Assembly (NCBI GenBank): GCA_036426205.1
Contig: CM071568.1
Location: forward strand, 44,855,171-44,919,170
Origin: Ascaphus truei
Taxonomy: Eukaryota; Chordata; Amphibia; Anura; Ascaphidae
DNA: 64,000 nt
Direction of reading: 5' to 3'
Below the pieces are notes generated by a model. It ran no database searches. It was not told the DNA's origin and was given only the letters and a program-made list of their open reading frames with translations. Of this stretch, positions 1 to 12,344 are shown piece by piece; within the stretch, counting starts at the first letter, position 1, and every line of letters begins with the position of its first letter. The position numbers and the translations under genes are program-made.

Positions 1-997
<997 letters not shown>

Positions 998-1027
998 CTA
1001 GGAAAATGTAAAGACTTGTCAAATCAT

Positions 1028-1087
1028 AGGTTGAACTTGATGGACGTATGTCTTTTTTCAACCTCATCTACTATGTAACTATGTAAA
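1028..1087 (-). repeat. Interspersed frog-type repeat, copy 1
   Basis: Read on the minus strand this gives a segment running from TTACATAGTTACATAGTAGA through GGTTGAAAAAAGACATACG to the phrase CATCAAGTTCAACC. A second, more diverged copy is at 42524-42590 on the plus strand. I recognise the sequence as very common in anuran genomic DNA but cannot name its family. Confidence 0.6.
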
Positions 1088-2475
1088 ATCTATTGATTCC
1101 ATTACTTAACCCCTCCAGTGCTAGGAGCCATCAACACAAGGTCCTTTCAACAGTTAAGAGAACAAATCAGACCTTTCTGACATTGAGCCCTTCATTCTGC
1201 AAGCAGTCTTTATAAAACCACTCAAGTCAAAGCACCTTATTTGCAGAAACCTACCTATATGTGATATAAACTGGGCAATATCGGTTTTGACGTGCATCAT
1301 AACTTCCAAAATGCAAGTGACTGCAGGGTGACATCAATAGTCAATCAGGCCATCAAAATTGGTGTTGACCAAGGAAGGAATGCAATTATGCATACTTAAA
1401 TGACAGGACTTTCAGCCAACATGCTACACCTCTTCCCATCTCAAATGAGTTTGAGATGTATTAACATATTTAAGCACGGCATCTAATAATTTAAAAAAAA
1501 CTAACAAAGCTCATAACTCCAGATCAATGCAGTATATATGAACCCCACAAAATCAGTTAATCTTACTCAACCAAGTAATGATAAGTGAAACAAAAAAAAT
1601 GTAAGGACAAAATGTGCACGTGTTGGTGATTTAGAGTGTACAATTTTTAAGCATATAAAATCGGGATAGATCTTGGTTGTTTTAGCGCGAGTCGGGACTA
1701 CGTATGTCGAACTTCTACTTAAAGTTATGGAAGTTTGTTCAAATCATAAAAAAATAAATGGATCTGTTACAAGAACTGCATCAGTTGTGTTCCGGGCCTT
1801 ACTTATTCACAGTTGTGCGCTTAGAATGCCTACAACCCAAACTTTAAACATGCATAAGAGGAATAAATTTACTTTTGGTAAAACTTGTGTGCATACGATT
1901 AAAAATTTTAAAAAAAATTAAAAATAGGCTACCAAGTCAATACATTTTCATACAAGAGCTACTTAAATGCAAAGCAACACAATCTCTGCAGGACTTCAAC
2001 TCGGAAAGCAAACATTTATGATACTATAATTACATGTGAAGTATTCCCTACTATTGTGACAAAGTAGGTGTACAGTATCTTTTCTGCATTATTGCGAGAT
2101 TAAAGCACGCACACCGATTTTGGTAAAGCTTACACAAACAAAACGTTAATTGTTTTGCAAAACAACAGAAACTGAAGAGTAATGTTTGGGCTAATGCTTA
2201 TAAAATGGAAAAGCTAAACTATGTTTTTCATAGTGTCACCCATAACAGAGAATGTTAGTTGTGACTTCTATTGTAAACACATCTAGTATGGTTTCTGAAA
2301 CAGGGTGTCTGAAACTAGCCTGGATGGTTTTTTAATGCTACAGAAAACAGCCTGCAACATTGAATGCATAGTTAAAATATATAAAAAAATAAAATAAAAA
2401 ATAACACACCACAGGGTGTCAAGTGTGTGTAAGAGTGAGTGAGTGATTATATATATATATGACTCAAGAAAAATT

Positions 2476-2833
2476 AGGCCTCGTTCAGGGTGCCAGAGGC
2501 AGGAGTTGGAGGGCGGGCGTTCGGGAGGGAGGTAGTCTGCTGGGCGATGTGTGTTCATCCCCAGCAGACGTTTTCAGGAGTCGAGGGGGCGGGGCTACAG
2601 ACGGCAGGTTAGGGATCCAAGTTGCAGTCTTGATTTCATTGGCTGCCGAGGTCCCAGTGACGCTGCTGCAGCTTCAAAAAACGAATTTTTTGTTTATTGA
2701 AACTGTAGCCAGCGTCAACTCCGGGCTTCGGAGACACGGCAGCTGCTACCCTGACAACCAGTATTCAATTTGAATACTTTGTGTCCCACGGCAGCACGCC
2801 CTCCCTCTGAAGCCTGCACCCTTAACGAGGCCT
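2476..2833. mobile_element. TA-flanked MITE, AGGCCTCG family, copy 1
   Basis: The element opens with GGCCTCGTTCAGGGTGC and closes with the near-complement GCACCCTTAACGAGGCC, bordered by TA dinucleotides. The interior matches the copies at 13149-13534 and 51570-51860, including a segment containing GACGCTGCTGCAGCTTC. It has no coding capacity. A TA target suggests a Tc1/mariner-like transposase in trans. Unlike the copy at 13149 its left TA is followed by only one A. Confidence 0.75.
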
Positions 2834-3179
2834 TAAAGAGCAAGGCTGCACTTAATCAAGCATTTCCTCCAGCCATAGCATTCACAAAGCCAAGAGAGAG
2901 GAGGTAAAGATTGGGCCATGCCTGTGCAAAGTATTGTGACAAACAAAAAAGGGAGTAGCTAAAGTAAAGAGCACTGCTACACTTTATTGTAAAACATTCA
3001 AAATTGTATAGAATGTATGCATTTTGTATTGCAAGAGATTGCAACAACTATTAAGTGTAACTTCGAAAACAAATCTCAGAACACAAATTACTACAGCATG
3101 TGGAACTCACTCTTTGCATTAGCATTTTATACCCCACTGGAACATTCTGCTGTGATTCCAAAGTTTCAATGCATTACAG

Positions 3180-3438
3180 CAGGGGTGCACACACTTTTCA
3201 GTCTGCGCCCCCCTGCCTGCGCTACCCCCCTCGGCATCAAATGACGCTGTTGGTCACATGACCCCCCCAGTGTCATTTGAATCTGCATCGACGAAGACAA
3301 GGTAAATGAAGTTGCAGAGGCCTCACACGATCCCCCAGCATGTAATTTAAATACTTTGGGGAAAAGCGTGGGGCCTCTGCAACCGCCGATCCCTCGATCC
3401 CCCCCCTCCCTCCCCGGGAAATCTTGCGCGCCCCCCAA
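3180..3438. mobile_element. Non-autonomous hAT-like element with 8-bp TSD
   Basis: The sequence begins CAGGGGTGCACACACTTTT, a typical hAT terminus, and is rich in C-runs. It is flanked by an identical 8-bp duplication CATTACAG at 3172-3179 and 3439-3446, the length produced by hAT transposases. The right terminus does not show the expected CACCCCTG, so that end is degraded or the element is atypical. No coding capacity. Confidence 0.6.
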
Positions 3439-3573
3439 CATTACAGCCGTGAATTATAATAGTTCACATGCTTTCTGCTGGTTACAGTTCCATGTAGGCG
3501 ACAGAATTTTTTTTTATAAAGAACTTAATTGTTTTCCATAAAATAAGTAAATTTTACAATGCTTACAAGAATT

Positions 3574-3734
3574 AGGCTGCACTTATAGTGTCGGCGATAG
3601 CGTCAAAATGAATGCATTGCCGTCGTCGCGTGCACTTATAGTAAGCGCGACGGCTTGGTTGTGATCGCTGGAAGTCCTCTCAATTTGTTTTTCCAGCGAC
3701 CGCATCCTGATGTCACCGGCACCAAGCGTAGCCT
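3574..3734. mobile_element. TA-flanked MITE, CTTATAGT family, copy 1
   Basis: The left end reads AGGCTGCACTTATAGTG and the right end has CGGCACCAAGCGTAGCCT, with TA at each side. The interior repeats the phrase GCACTTATAGT, so the element is partly self-complementary. Related copies are at 14089-14244 and 60935-61226. No coding capacity. Confidence 0.65.
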
Positions 3735-5419
3735 TAGCTGCTTTGTTCCTTTGAAAATGCAGCAAGTAGTTTCTCCCTCTTTTGGGTGTCTCAGTTGGGA
3801 GACCGTCAATTAAGAATTTCTTCTAGCCTTATCAGAAAGTCTATAAAAAGTGAGGGGTAACTATTTTGCACAGACAAGGCCCAGTCTTGTTGAACTCAGT
3901 GGCAGACAAAAGGGGAGTAGCCAGAGGAAATCAAACACCTCCCAAGTCTCGGCTCACTACGAGATCTATATATTTATCTCTAACCAAGAGGCATTCACCT
4001 AGATTTACCCCACAACATGTCACTTTGATAAGAAAACCTAATAGGTCTGTCCCTTTAAGACAAGCCTCCCTCCCCCCAGCCAAAAAAAACATCTTCTGGA
4101 GTCATTTTACATAATACTGCAATCGTGCAATGCGGCAACACGTTCAAATCTAATTTAGTACAGTATACAAGTGTAAGGAGACGACCAAAATGATGCAATG
4201 TCAAATTAGTGATTCAAAGACGTGAAAACAGGTTTTAACATTTTGAACAGGGCTTAATACTCCCAACTACAAAATATAACTTGTATTTTGTGATGTATCA
4301 AATTGGGCAAAACTGGAGTTCCAACAAGTAGTTCTAATGGAATAAATCTATGCAACCTCAATTAAAAAATGTGCGCAAAATTAAAGCCATCTTTGGCAGT
4401 GCTTTGCAGAGAGCGAGAATGTTAAATAATGTTAAGAGGAATCAGTGGAAGGCAATGCAGATAAAACACTCAAAATAAGGTTGTAAATCCTTTAACAAAC
4501 GTGGTTCACACCACTTTGATATAAGCAATTCTGCTAAAAACACAAAATCTCCTGATTCAATGAATACTTTCTAAAATACACTGAGAAATACATTTTTTTG
4601 CAGGGGAACCTGTGATATTTACACTGTCAATATATACCCAACAAGACTATATTAGCTGCCCACTAAATTATGGATATTTAAAGTGTAGAATGAATTACAC
4701 AAATATATATATATAAATTTATTTCCCCTATAATGTGTTCAGGCCTACAAAGAGTACAAGCAATTTAATTTCTAGTACATAGGAGCCTTATGTTACACCG
4801 AGAATATGGAGCGCTTTGAAAGAGGGAAACCATACCCTACCTTGTTATCGGACAGGCCAAGTCTTAGCTATGACTGGGCATCTACAATTCCCTAGCTGTT
4901 CACCTGTGGAAAGACACTTTGCAAACAAATGGGTATATAAGTGTAAAGTTGTTTTTCAGATAGATAGATATCCTTTATCCAGAGGATAGTCAAAACGTTG
5001 GGCCAATAAGACACACTTGCAATTTCTGGTGTGCATCATATCCCTTTGTTACTTTTGTACAGTACCTTATAGGTATTTTGATAGCAGTACCCTCTGCAGT
5101 AGTCTGGTCTGTACCCCCCAATCCCTTTACATTCACTATCTATATATCAAAAAACGGAATATTTCAAATTGTGATTTCATGCGTTTTCCCCCCAAAAAAA
5201 CTCACTTTGAGGAATTATATATAGCTCTTCATAACAGATGAACTTGCATGCACCTGTAACCGAAAGATAACCAGCAACAAACTGGAAAGCCATAACGAGA
5301 CCAAAAAGTCGTTTTTAAAGGTCTGCCTAACCAATTCAGTTTAATGAATGGGTTTAGAAATCAATACTCTTTCACTGAATCACTTGTGTGTCTTGGATTT
5401 TTATTTTCTCAATCTAATG

Positions 5420-5960
5420 CTCCCGCCCTAAAGTAGCAGCTCTGAACTGCTCTGCCCTGCAGAGCTGAGCCACAGTAGCCCCCGCCCTAGATTACATGAG
5501 CGAGCGTCTGAGGCCGCCCACAGGGGAAGGTGCGGCCCAATAGACAAGCGCCCGCCCAGGTTACCGTGGAGAATGGCTTCACTTTTCCCCGTCACGGTGG
5601 CTGCTCTTGCATCACCTTTCCCCCGTGACTGCGTCCCGGTCGGAAGCTTCACAGCGATAGCAAAAATGCCGACGCAAACCGATTTAATACGGCCCCATGT
5701 CCCTGACCGCCCAGCGGCAGCCGCCGCTCCCGTGAAGCAGTGTGCGGCGAGCCTGGGTAAATACACGAGGCAGCGCTGCCTTTCACAAGCGGCTTCTCCA
5801 TAGCTCGCACACTACGAGTATCGCGCCCACTTTTCTAGGATTCCGGGGACCTGGAAGGCGCGCCGGTGTTCAGAGAAATCTTACACCCACGTCATATAAT
5901 ACCGACAATGGCGCTCTGCCGCGCCCCCACCCCATACAGAAGCATCCTTTACAAAGAGAC
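5420..5960. promoter_or_regulatory. GC-rich, CpG-rich block in ywhaz intron 1
   Basis: This block is much richer in G+C and CpG than its surroundings. On the minus strand it has a possible splice donor (ACG then GTAACC, about 5565-5560), so it could be an alternative first exon of ywhaz; mammalian YWHAZ is known to use several 5' exons. No TATA box or clear initiation motif is visible. It could equally be an old GC-rich transposon. Confidence 0.3.
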
Positions 5961-7317
5961 TCCAATGCATTGATGGCTCCCCTGGCAGCGTAGAGGTTAA
6001 CCAAGCAAGCCACAACGTGTTGTGCGAGTATTAACAAGAACAGAAATGCACGCAAAAAAAGTGAGCATTAAAACCACACCCAAAGCTAAAAAACCACGCT
6101 GCGGTAATCCGAGGTGACTCCTTCAAATGCTCAAGGGGAAAGGGAATTAAACATTAACCGAATTTACATTCAGCATTCCCTTAATGTTAACCAAATAGTG
6201 TATTTCTATCCCCCCAAAGGGTGAGAAGCCACTAAGCAAGATGAAAGAGCGAGGCTAGAAATAATGTATTCTTGATTAGCAGCATAAATTCATAGCTGGC
6301 CTTGCAGTATTGAAACGGTTAAGCATTACACCACTATAGAATTTTTCTCTCAAAACGATAGAGCAACTAAAAGGGATCTCAAGCGCTGGTGGGTTTACAG
6401 GAGGACAGCATAGATGTAAGCAGCAGGGAACGAAGGAGGCTATAGAGCCTGCTCGCCATGACGGCGAGGAGGAGGAAGGGGGTAAAATGCAATCAGATAG
6501 AAATTTCAGGGCCCAGTCTGGATCTGCCATGTTACCTGTTTGCACGGTGTCTGGCTACTCGTGCAGTAGAAAGAGTGAGTACAATTTATAAGAGTCCTAG
6601 ACGCCCTAGTTTTATAGCATGGGAGGAGGCCCCTTCTAATTATATATGCCAATCTATCAATCACCATGAGAAAGGGTATATACCAAGAGTGGCTCCACCC
6701 ACCATTGCATCATGGGTCTCGTAGTCTATTTTTAATTTTAGAAAGGGGAGGTTGTTACAGGGCCTGCTTAATATCCCCCCGTCAACTAACTAAAGTTTGC
6801 CAGATTGAGGATTAACATCTCCATTGTTAGATGGATATCACTTAAACCACGACTCATATTTTACAATGCTCCCTAGGATTTATAGTCCACATAAGAAATG
6901 GCAAATTCAGAGCAATGTTAACATGACAGAGGAAAGAAAGAAAACTACAAAACCTCTTCCAAAACGGGTGTCAACAAGTGACCACATTCAGTACAACTTA
7001 TTTAAGAGAGCTACATAGACTGGAGAGATCTTAAGAAAGGCACTGTCTGTATATCATATTTTCCCTGTATGGTGTTGAGGCTACTGTAGCACAGAACAGA
7101 TTTCCACATCAATTATTTGGGACGAAATACCATGGGGTACGCTCAATGTCTTCAAAATATAAATTCAAAGAAATACATAAAATGGGATACTTCCTCGATA
7201 ATCAATAACCACTTTAAAAGGCCCACAAAAATGTAAAACGAACATTCACAGAAAACGATAGCAGGTCTTTTTAGTATGATCAAGATAAAGAGTAATTAAT
7301 GGAAGTTGTTGAAATGT

Positions 7318-7424
7318 AGGGGGTAGGGGGGGGGCTGGTTTACAGGTTAAAAGGTGGGTTGGGGGGGCTGGTTTACAGGTTAAAGGGTGGGTTGGGGGGG
7401 CTGGTTTACAGGTTAAAAGGAACA
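7318..7424. repeat. Tandem repeat, about 34-bp unit, three copies
   Basis: Three copies of a unit containing GGGGGGGCTGGTTTACAGG and then TTAAA-GG follow each other head to tail with small G-run length differences. Simple minisatellite, no gene. Confidence 0.85.
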
Positions 7425-9231
7425 TACCAATCCCTTCACATATCTAGTAATGTGTCTTCGAGGCATTAGGATTATGATCACCCAGTTATCTGCTCGTATC
7501 TGTAAAGGCCTCACAAACAATGACATCTCTCCGTGTGAAGTGGAGACATGCATTGGTGAGTATAACTGTAAATTATTGTTCGGGGCGACCTTTGCCGCAA
7601 CCCCCATCCTTGAAGGGGTGAGTGCAAAAAGCTGTACGTCAACAAGCCTATTTTCTCTATTCCCATTATGTGGATTCCTCACAAATCCTCACCTTCTCGG
7701 AAAGCCTCCCACGGGGAAGCAGCCTGCAAGGCATTGCCCAGACGGAAACCTCCCTTTGAGTATCAGGAATGCGGGGGGAGGGGCAAACCTGCTATAGCCA
7801 ATATAGATATGAATCAACCACCATGTACAGACCTATTTTCTTCGGATCTTAATAATCCTGGGGTGTGTAGGACACTGCGGGAGCAGGGTGACCTTTAGAT
7901 CATCCACTCCTATACCATATTTTGCCTCATCTAATTAGTACTTTGTAGGCCCCTTCAGATCAACAGAACCTAGCCAGTGAGGGGTTATAAATTGTAAATA
8001 GTATTTAAAGCCCCTAAAATACACTCAGAAAATAGTACACAGTATGATTATATTGACCTTTAAAATCACCCATCTCAGCCCTTGAAAGGGCCTATAAAAC
8101 ATTGCTCAGATTAGCATCTGGATTGCGAAATGCAAGGGATCTACGCGATCACAAAAAAAAAAGCCACGAAATGGTGCAGTTTATAGACAACGAGGTCATT
8201 GTGACCTTAGCACCTCGAGTGCAAGAGGGGCCTGCGACGCATCGCATCTGAGGGGCGAATTTGCACTTCAGGGGGTAAGGTCACCAACCCACCCTCCATA
8301 TGAGCATCGCATTCCGACATCAAGGGGTGTGTATAACGCGCCCCCCCCCCCCCCCCCAGGTAGCCCCCACCCCATTACGAGGCCCCTGTCACCTTGTCCC
8401 CTCGCGGCTGACCCAGCAGAGTATGATCGCACGAGAGACACCTCCCTCCCCGGGGGGGCTCAGAGAGAGAGTGTGGGGGAGGGACAGTGCCTCACCTGTG
8501 CTGCAATGTCTGCTGCTGCAGATTTTTTTTGTTTGTTGCATGTGAATGCAAAAAGGCGGCGGGGGGAGGGGGACATACAATAGCCCTACATCTCAGGGGC
8601 ACACACAGGGCGGACTGACCTGTATGTGAGATGAATGGAGAAAGAGGGGGCATGTGTCTGTAGTACCCGTGCTGATAATAGAATAAGATATGTATGTGCT
8701 CTTGTGAAGAAAAGATCCCACGTGATACACCTTCCGCCACAACCTTAGCGTGAAATACTACATTATTAAACGTTAGAAAAGCAGGAGTGCAGATATCCGG
8801 CTCTAAATGTTACACATTGTCTTTTATATGTAAATATACACATACAGACAGTGTAATATGCACACAACGCGAACATGGAGATAGCCTCCATATATGGGGC
8901 TGTAAAAGGAGGCTCTCCGAGGAAAGAGGCGATGGAAAGGTGGGAGGGAGACACGGGCACCTCCCCACCGCCTTTTATGTGGCTTAAAAAAATAATAATG
9001 AGATTTCACTACTACATGAAAATGTAAAAGATGGTCAATTGTAATAGATTAGAAGCTCATCGGGGGAAATAGAGAGCAGCCCCCGGCTCATTCCCACTGA
9101 CCGTCCCCACCCACATCATGAACAATGAAGGGAGCCGGGCGCTAGCTTTCCGCGGGCGCGGTTGCCCCCGCACCCTCCCCCCACCCGTTGTAACGTTATT
9201 ATCAGTCACGTTCCCCGCACCCCGTTATTAC

Positions 9232-9400
9232 CTGGTGTCAGGGGGAGCACGGATCTGTGCTTTGCTCTCGGCGGGTCCCCGGGCTGAGTGAAGAGTGAAT
9301 GTGCGCGCGCGCGTCTCTCTGGCTGCCGCTGGGAGAGTCCGGTCGATCCAACGGGGTTTCCTCCAATCGTCGAGCAGGGGCCGGGGGAGTGACGTCAAGC
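9232..9400 (-). other. ywhaz: Probable ywhaz non-coding exon 1
   Basis: On the minus strand this CpG-rich segment ends at 9232 with CTGACACCAG followed by the donor GTAATAAC. There is no ATG-led frame that would join the coding exon, as expected for a 5' UTR exon spliced to the acceptor at 943. The 5' boundary is a guess from the promoter motifs just upstream. Strand, position upstream of the coding exon and CpG-island context support the call. A cDNA would settle it. Confidence 0.55.
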
Positions 9401-9560
9401 GCTGCTATGGCAACCGCTGATTTCGGGTGCCCGCGCGGCACACCCGCCCGGCCATAACCGCCCGCTTGGGTAGCCCCGCCCCCGGGCGCCGCGGGCGCGC
9501 GCAGCAGCGCGGGTCAGGGACAGACAGGAAAGAAGAGGAGGATGAGGTGTTGTGGCGGAG
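9358..9560 (-). promoter_or_regulatory. ywhaz: ywhaz CpG-island promoter with X-box, CRE and inverted CCAAT
   Basis: On the minus strand the motifs run in order: an RFX X-box (GTTGCCATAGCAGC, 9414-9401), a perfect palindromic cAMP-response element TGACGTCA (9397-9390), and an inverted CCAAT box ATTGG (about 9367-9363). No TATA box is seen. The surrounding 9060-9560 is a CpG island with GC boxes (CCGCCCCCGG near 9480). The arrangement fits a constitutive promoter responsive to CREB/ATF, RFX and NF-Y. Confidence 0.6.
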
Positions 9561-9929
9561 ACAGGCATTATTATATAAAAGGCTGCAGTGTCGCCGGCCA
9601 GGCTCAGGCCTGTGTTCTAAAAGAGACCTTGAAACGTGTCCTGATTGTGACAAACTCTTGTTGTATCTGACATTTGTTTGGTGGGAGATTAGGGGAACTG
9701 ACAGTGAGTGTCAACCAGACACCCCCTGTGGTCACATAAAATGGCATACTCACACGGATCCAATTAGATCATAAGCTCTTCTGCCTACAGATAACTAATA
9801 TTCTGATTGCACAGGTGTGAAAAAAGCACACATTGTACATGCATGTAGCCATATTTCCCCCTGTGTCAGGGCGACTACGTGTGCTGCCATACCTGTGTGA
9901 CAAAAGAGGAGGCCTGATCCTCTGCCACT

Positions 9930-10970
9930 GGGGTGTATATATCTACTAAACAGTCCACATGAGAAGGATCCTCACATAGTAGGATAGGCTCTCCCAAGAC
10001 AATATGCCCAGTAATACACACACAGAGTATGGGGAACAGTATTTACTGGGAGGTAATAAACAATGACAACAATAGGAACAGCAATAGACATATGTATACC
10101 AACCCGTGGAATATCCCCACAGTACTTGGGTGCAGGGGCACCAGTGTCCCAGTGTCCAGACCCCAATGGCCTTTCCCACCCCCAAATCTGAGACAGGGCT
10201 GCCCACGTGAATGTTGTTGCACTTATGCAGATACCTTCCCGGGCGCTCCAGCCCCCAGGTGTAGCTGAACACCAGTCAACGGTCAGTCTGCTCCAACTAC
10301 GCCTTCCGCCTCCGCGTGGGGGGGCCTCCAGCAGGAACGTCCCACCATAGATAGTCTCTGAACGTAGGTGGTCTGATCCCAGACCACAAGTTACGCATCA
10401 CTGCGTGGCGTAGACACTGTCCCTAATACTACACAACACATGGAAAAAGAGTCCCTAACTATGGGCTTCCCTATACAGGTGCAGTTGCCGACTGTGAGTC
10501 GGGGACTAACTGGGGCTTACAGGGGAAAGCTGGCCTAGTCCCAGGGCTACTGGCACCTGGGACAGTACCTTCCTCTTCTGTACCCTACCAACTCCCCACC
10601 TCGCATGCTGAGCGCGCCAAATGTATCCCTGTTTGCTGAGATCCTGGTAACCCTATAGGCTGTATTCTCCCATGTGGTGTGCGCCTCCGAGGCTGCTGGG
10701 ACTTGTAGTTCCCTTGCAGATCTATGGGTGTAATGGCTGCCGCTGGCATTATATTGCGCATGCGCCAGGTGTACAAAGATGGCCGCTGCAACCCTAGATA
10801 CTATCAGCGCATGCGCGAACCTCTGCGCATGCGTGCGCACAAACAAAATGGCGACGCCCTTTGCGGAGCACCGGCGACCCGCTCGCCAGCTCACAATCTC
10901 CCTGCAGCAACCACACAGCCGTCCCTGTCACGCAGCCCGGAGGTAAGAGGGGAACCTGGCTATGTGTGAA
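9930..10970. promoter_or_regulatory. GC-rich region with NRF1, ZNF143 and YY1-type motifs; promoter or LTR
   Basis: The right half has the motifs of a TATA-less housekeeping promoter. A ZNF143-type site is at 10691-10713 (complement contains ACTACAAGTCCCAGCAG). NRF1-type GCGCATGCGC repeats are at 10756-10765, 10807-10816 and about 10825-10838. YY1-like AAGATGGCCGC and AAAATGGCGAC lie at about 10787 and 10846. On the plus strand an ATG at 10848 opens a 95-base frame ending at 10942 in a strong donor GTAAGAGG; I find no phase-compatible next exon. On the minus strand a possible donor GTAAGC is near 10518. The gypsy LTR at 42790-43895 has a similar GCGCATGCGC/ATGGC layout, so this may be an old LTR. 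I could not find clean LTR ends. Confidence 0.4.
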
Positions 10971-11210
10971 ACTGCATACTAATATCATTTTTTAGGGCAG
11001 CTGCCTAGACTCTCTCTAATATATTTTTGGTTCACATATACCTTCAGCCTTCCAATATTTTTTTTCTGATTGCTTTACAGAGCAAAGGTCTGTGACAAAT
11101 TAATCAATGCTATATACATTGCTACTCAACAAATCCCAGACATTAAAGAAGCAAAAACTTAATTAATGCTCAAATACCTGATCCATCAGTCACTGTGTGC
11201 AGTATTAATG

Positions 11211-11965
11211 CACTTCTCAGATACCCCCGCTACAGCTATATTATGTAGGGAATGGTGCTTAAAGGGGCATGGATAGTAGTAGGACTGAAGATGGACAGAA
11301 CCCCTATGTAGCACTCTATTCCTATGTGAGATGGTGGATAAATGTAAAACATGATTTATTCAAAACTTCGTTAAAACAATGGGGTTTAAAACAATAATTA
11401 AATATTACCAAGCGCTTTATAAACTCTTGGGGTAGGTGTACTCCAGAGGAGTGGAGGTATATAGTAGATAGTAAAGTCCAGTGTTAGTGAATTCACTGGC
11501 CCTAGTTAAATTAATCCTAATTGGCGTCAGTGATCATGATTTGGTGCATAACTAACTAGGATTGTTACATACAACCAACATTACTATAACTGGCTGCAAC
11601 ATATAGCAGCACAGTATAAGATCTCTGTGTATTGGTGCACCAACTAGTACTCAATTACTGTGGCACTACATATAGGGTTACTATTTTCATTCCCTCACCT
11701 AACCATCCCCTAGATAATCACTGCATATGAGGATTACTAGGGCCAGTGAATTCACTAACACTGGACTTTACTATCTACTATATACCTCCACTCCTCTGGA
11801 GTACACCTACCCCAAGAGTTTATAAAGCGCTTGGTAATATTTAATTATTGTTTTAAACCCCATTGTTTTAACGAAGTTTTGAATAAATCATGTTTTAAAT
11901 TTATCCACCATCTCACATAGGAATAGAGTGCTACATAGGGGTTCTGTCCATCTTCAGTCCTACTA
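11211..11965. mobile_element. Palindromic foldback insertion A, 11-bp TSD
   Basis: Two 231-bp arms (11276-11506 and 11736-11966, sharing one base with the duplication) are near-perfect reverse complements around a 229-bp spacer. A 65-bp single-copy tail (11211-11275) lies on the left only. The unit is flanked by CAGTATTAATG at 11200-11210 and 11966-11976. No open frame of note. The arm phrase GTAGCACTC followed by GTGAGATGGTGGATAAATG resembles that of the palindrome at 45995-47446. Mechanism is inferred; the TSD length excludes Tc1 (2 bp) and standard hAT (8 bp). Confidence 0.8.
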
Positions 11966-11966
11966 C

Positions 11967-12340
11967 AGTATTAATGATAAAGAGAAGGAAATTGCAGCAA
12001 TGAAGAAGGTTATAAGCAAGAAGATGGCTGCAAAAGAAATATACAATGAAGGGCCTGTGATTGACAACCAGCTCAAATGGAAGAGATGCTTGGCTATATT
12101 TTAAACAAGGGGAGTAGAAAAACTAACACTGATGACTTGCGAAACTGTATCAAACTCTGTTTCAGACTGGACATCTCCAGTTCACACAGGCCTGCTACTG
12201 AATAGTGTTAAAAGTATAGAGACTGCATTCCTCAAAAAAAAAAAAACACAGTCCTCAGATTCAGGAAATATTGTAAAGCAACAACAAAAAGTGTAAAGCA
12301 AGCTGCTTACACTAGATCCTGTCATAGCTCTCATAGTATA
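11967..12340. other. Intergenic, nothing recognised
   Basis: AT-rich sequence between the foldback insertion and the L2 fragment. A short A-rich run is near 12235. No supported exon or repeat family. Confidence 0.5.
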
Positions 12341-12344
12341 TATT

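Noticed and set aside
7318..7424. CRISPR-like repeat array
   Set aside because: Units are contiguous without spacers, in a vertebrate intron; simple tandem repeat.
10547..10894. A 115-residue minus-strand frame over the GC-rich island
   Set aside because: Long frames are expected in GC-rich DNA; no recognisable domain or homolog.
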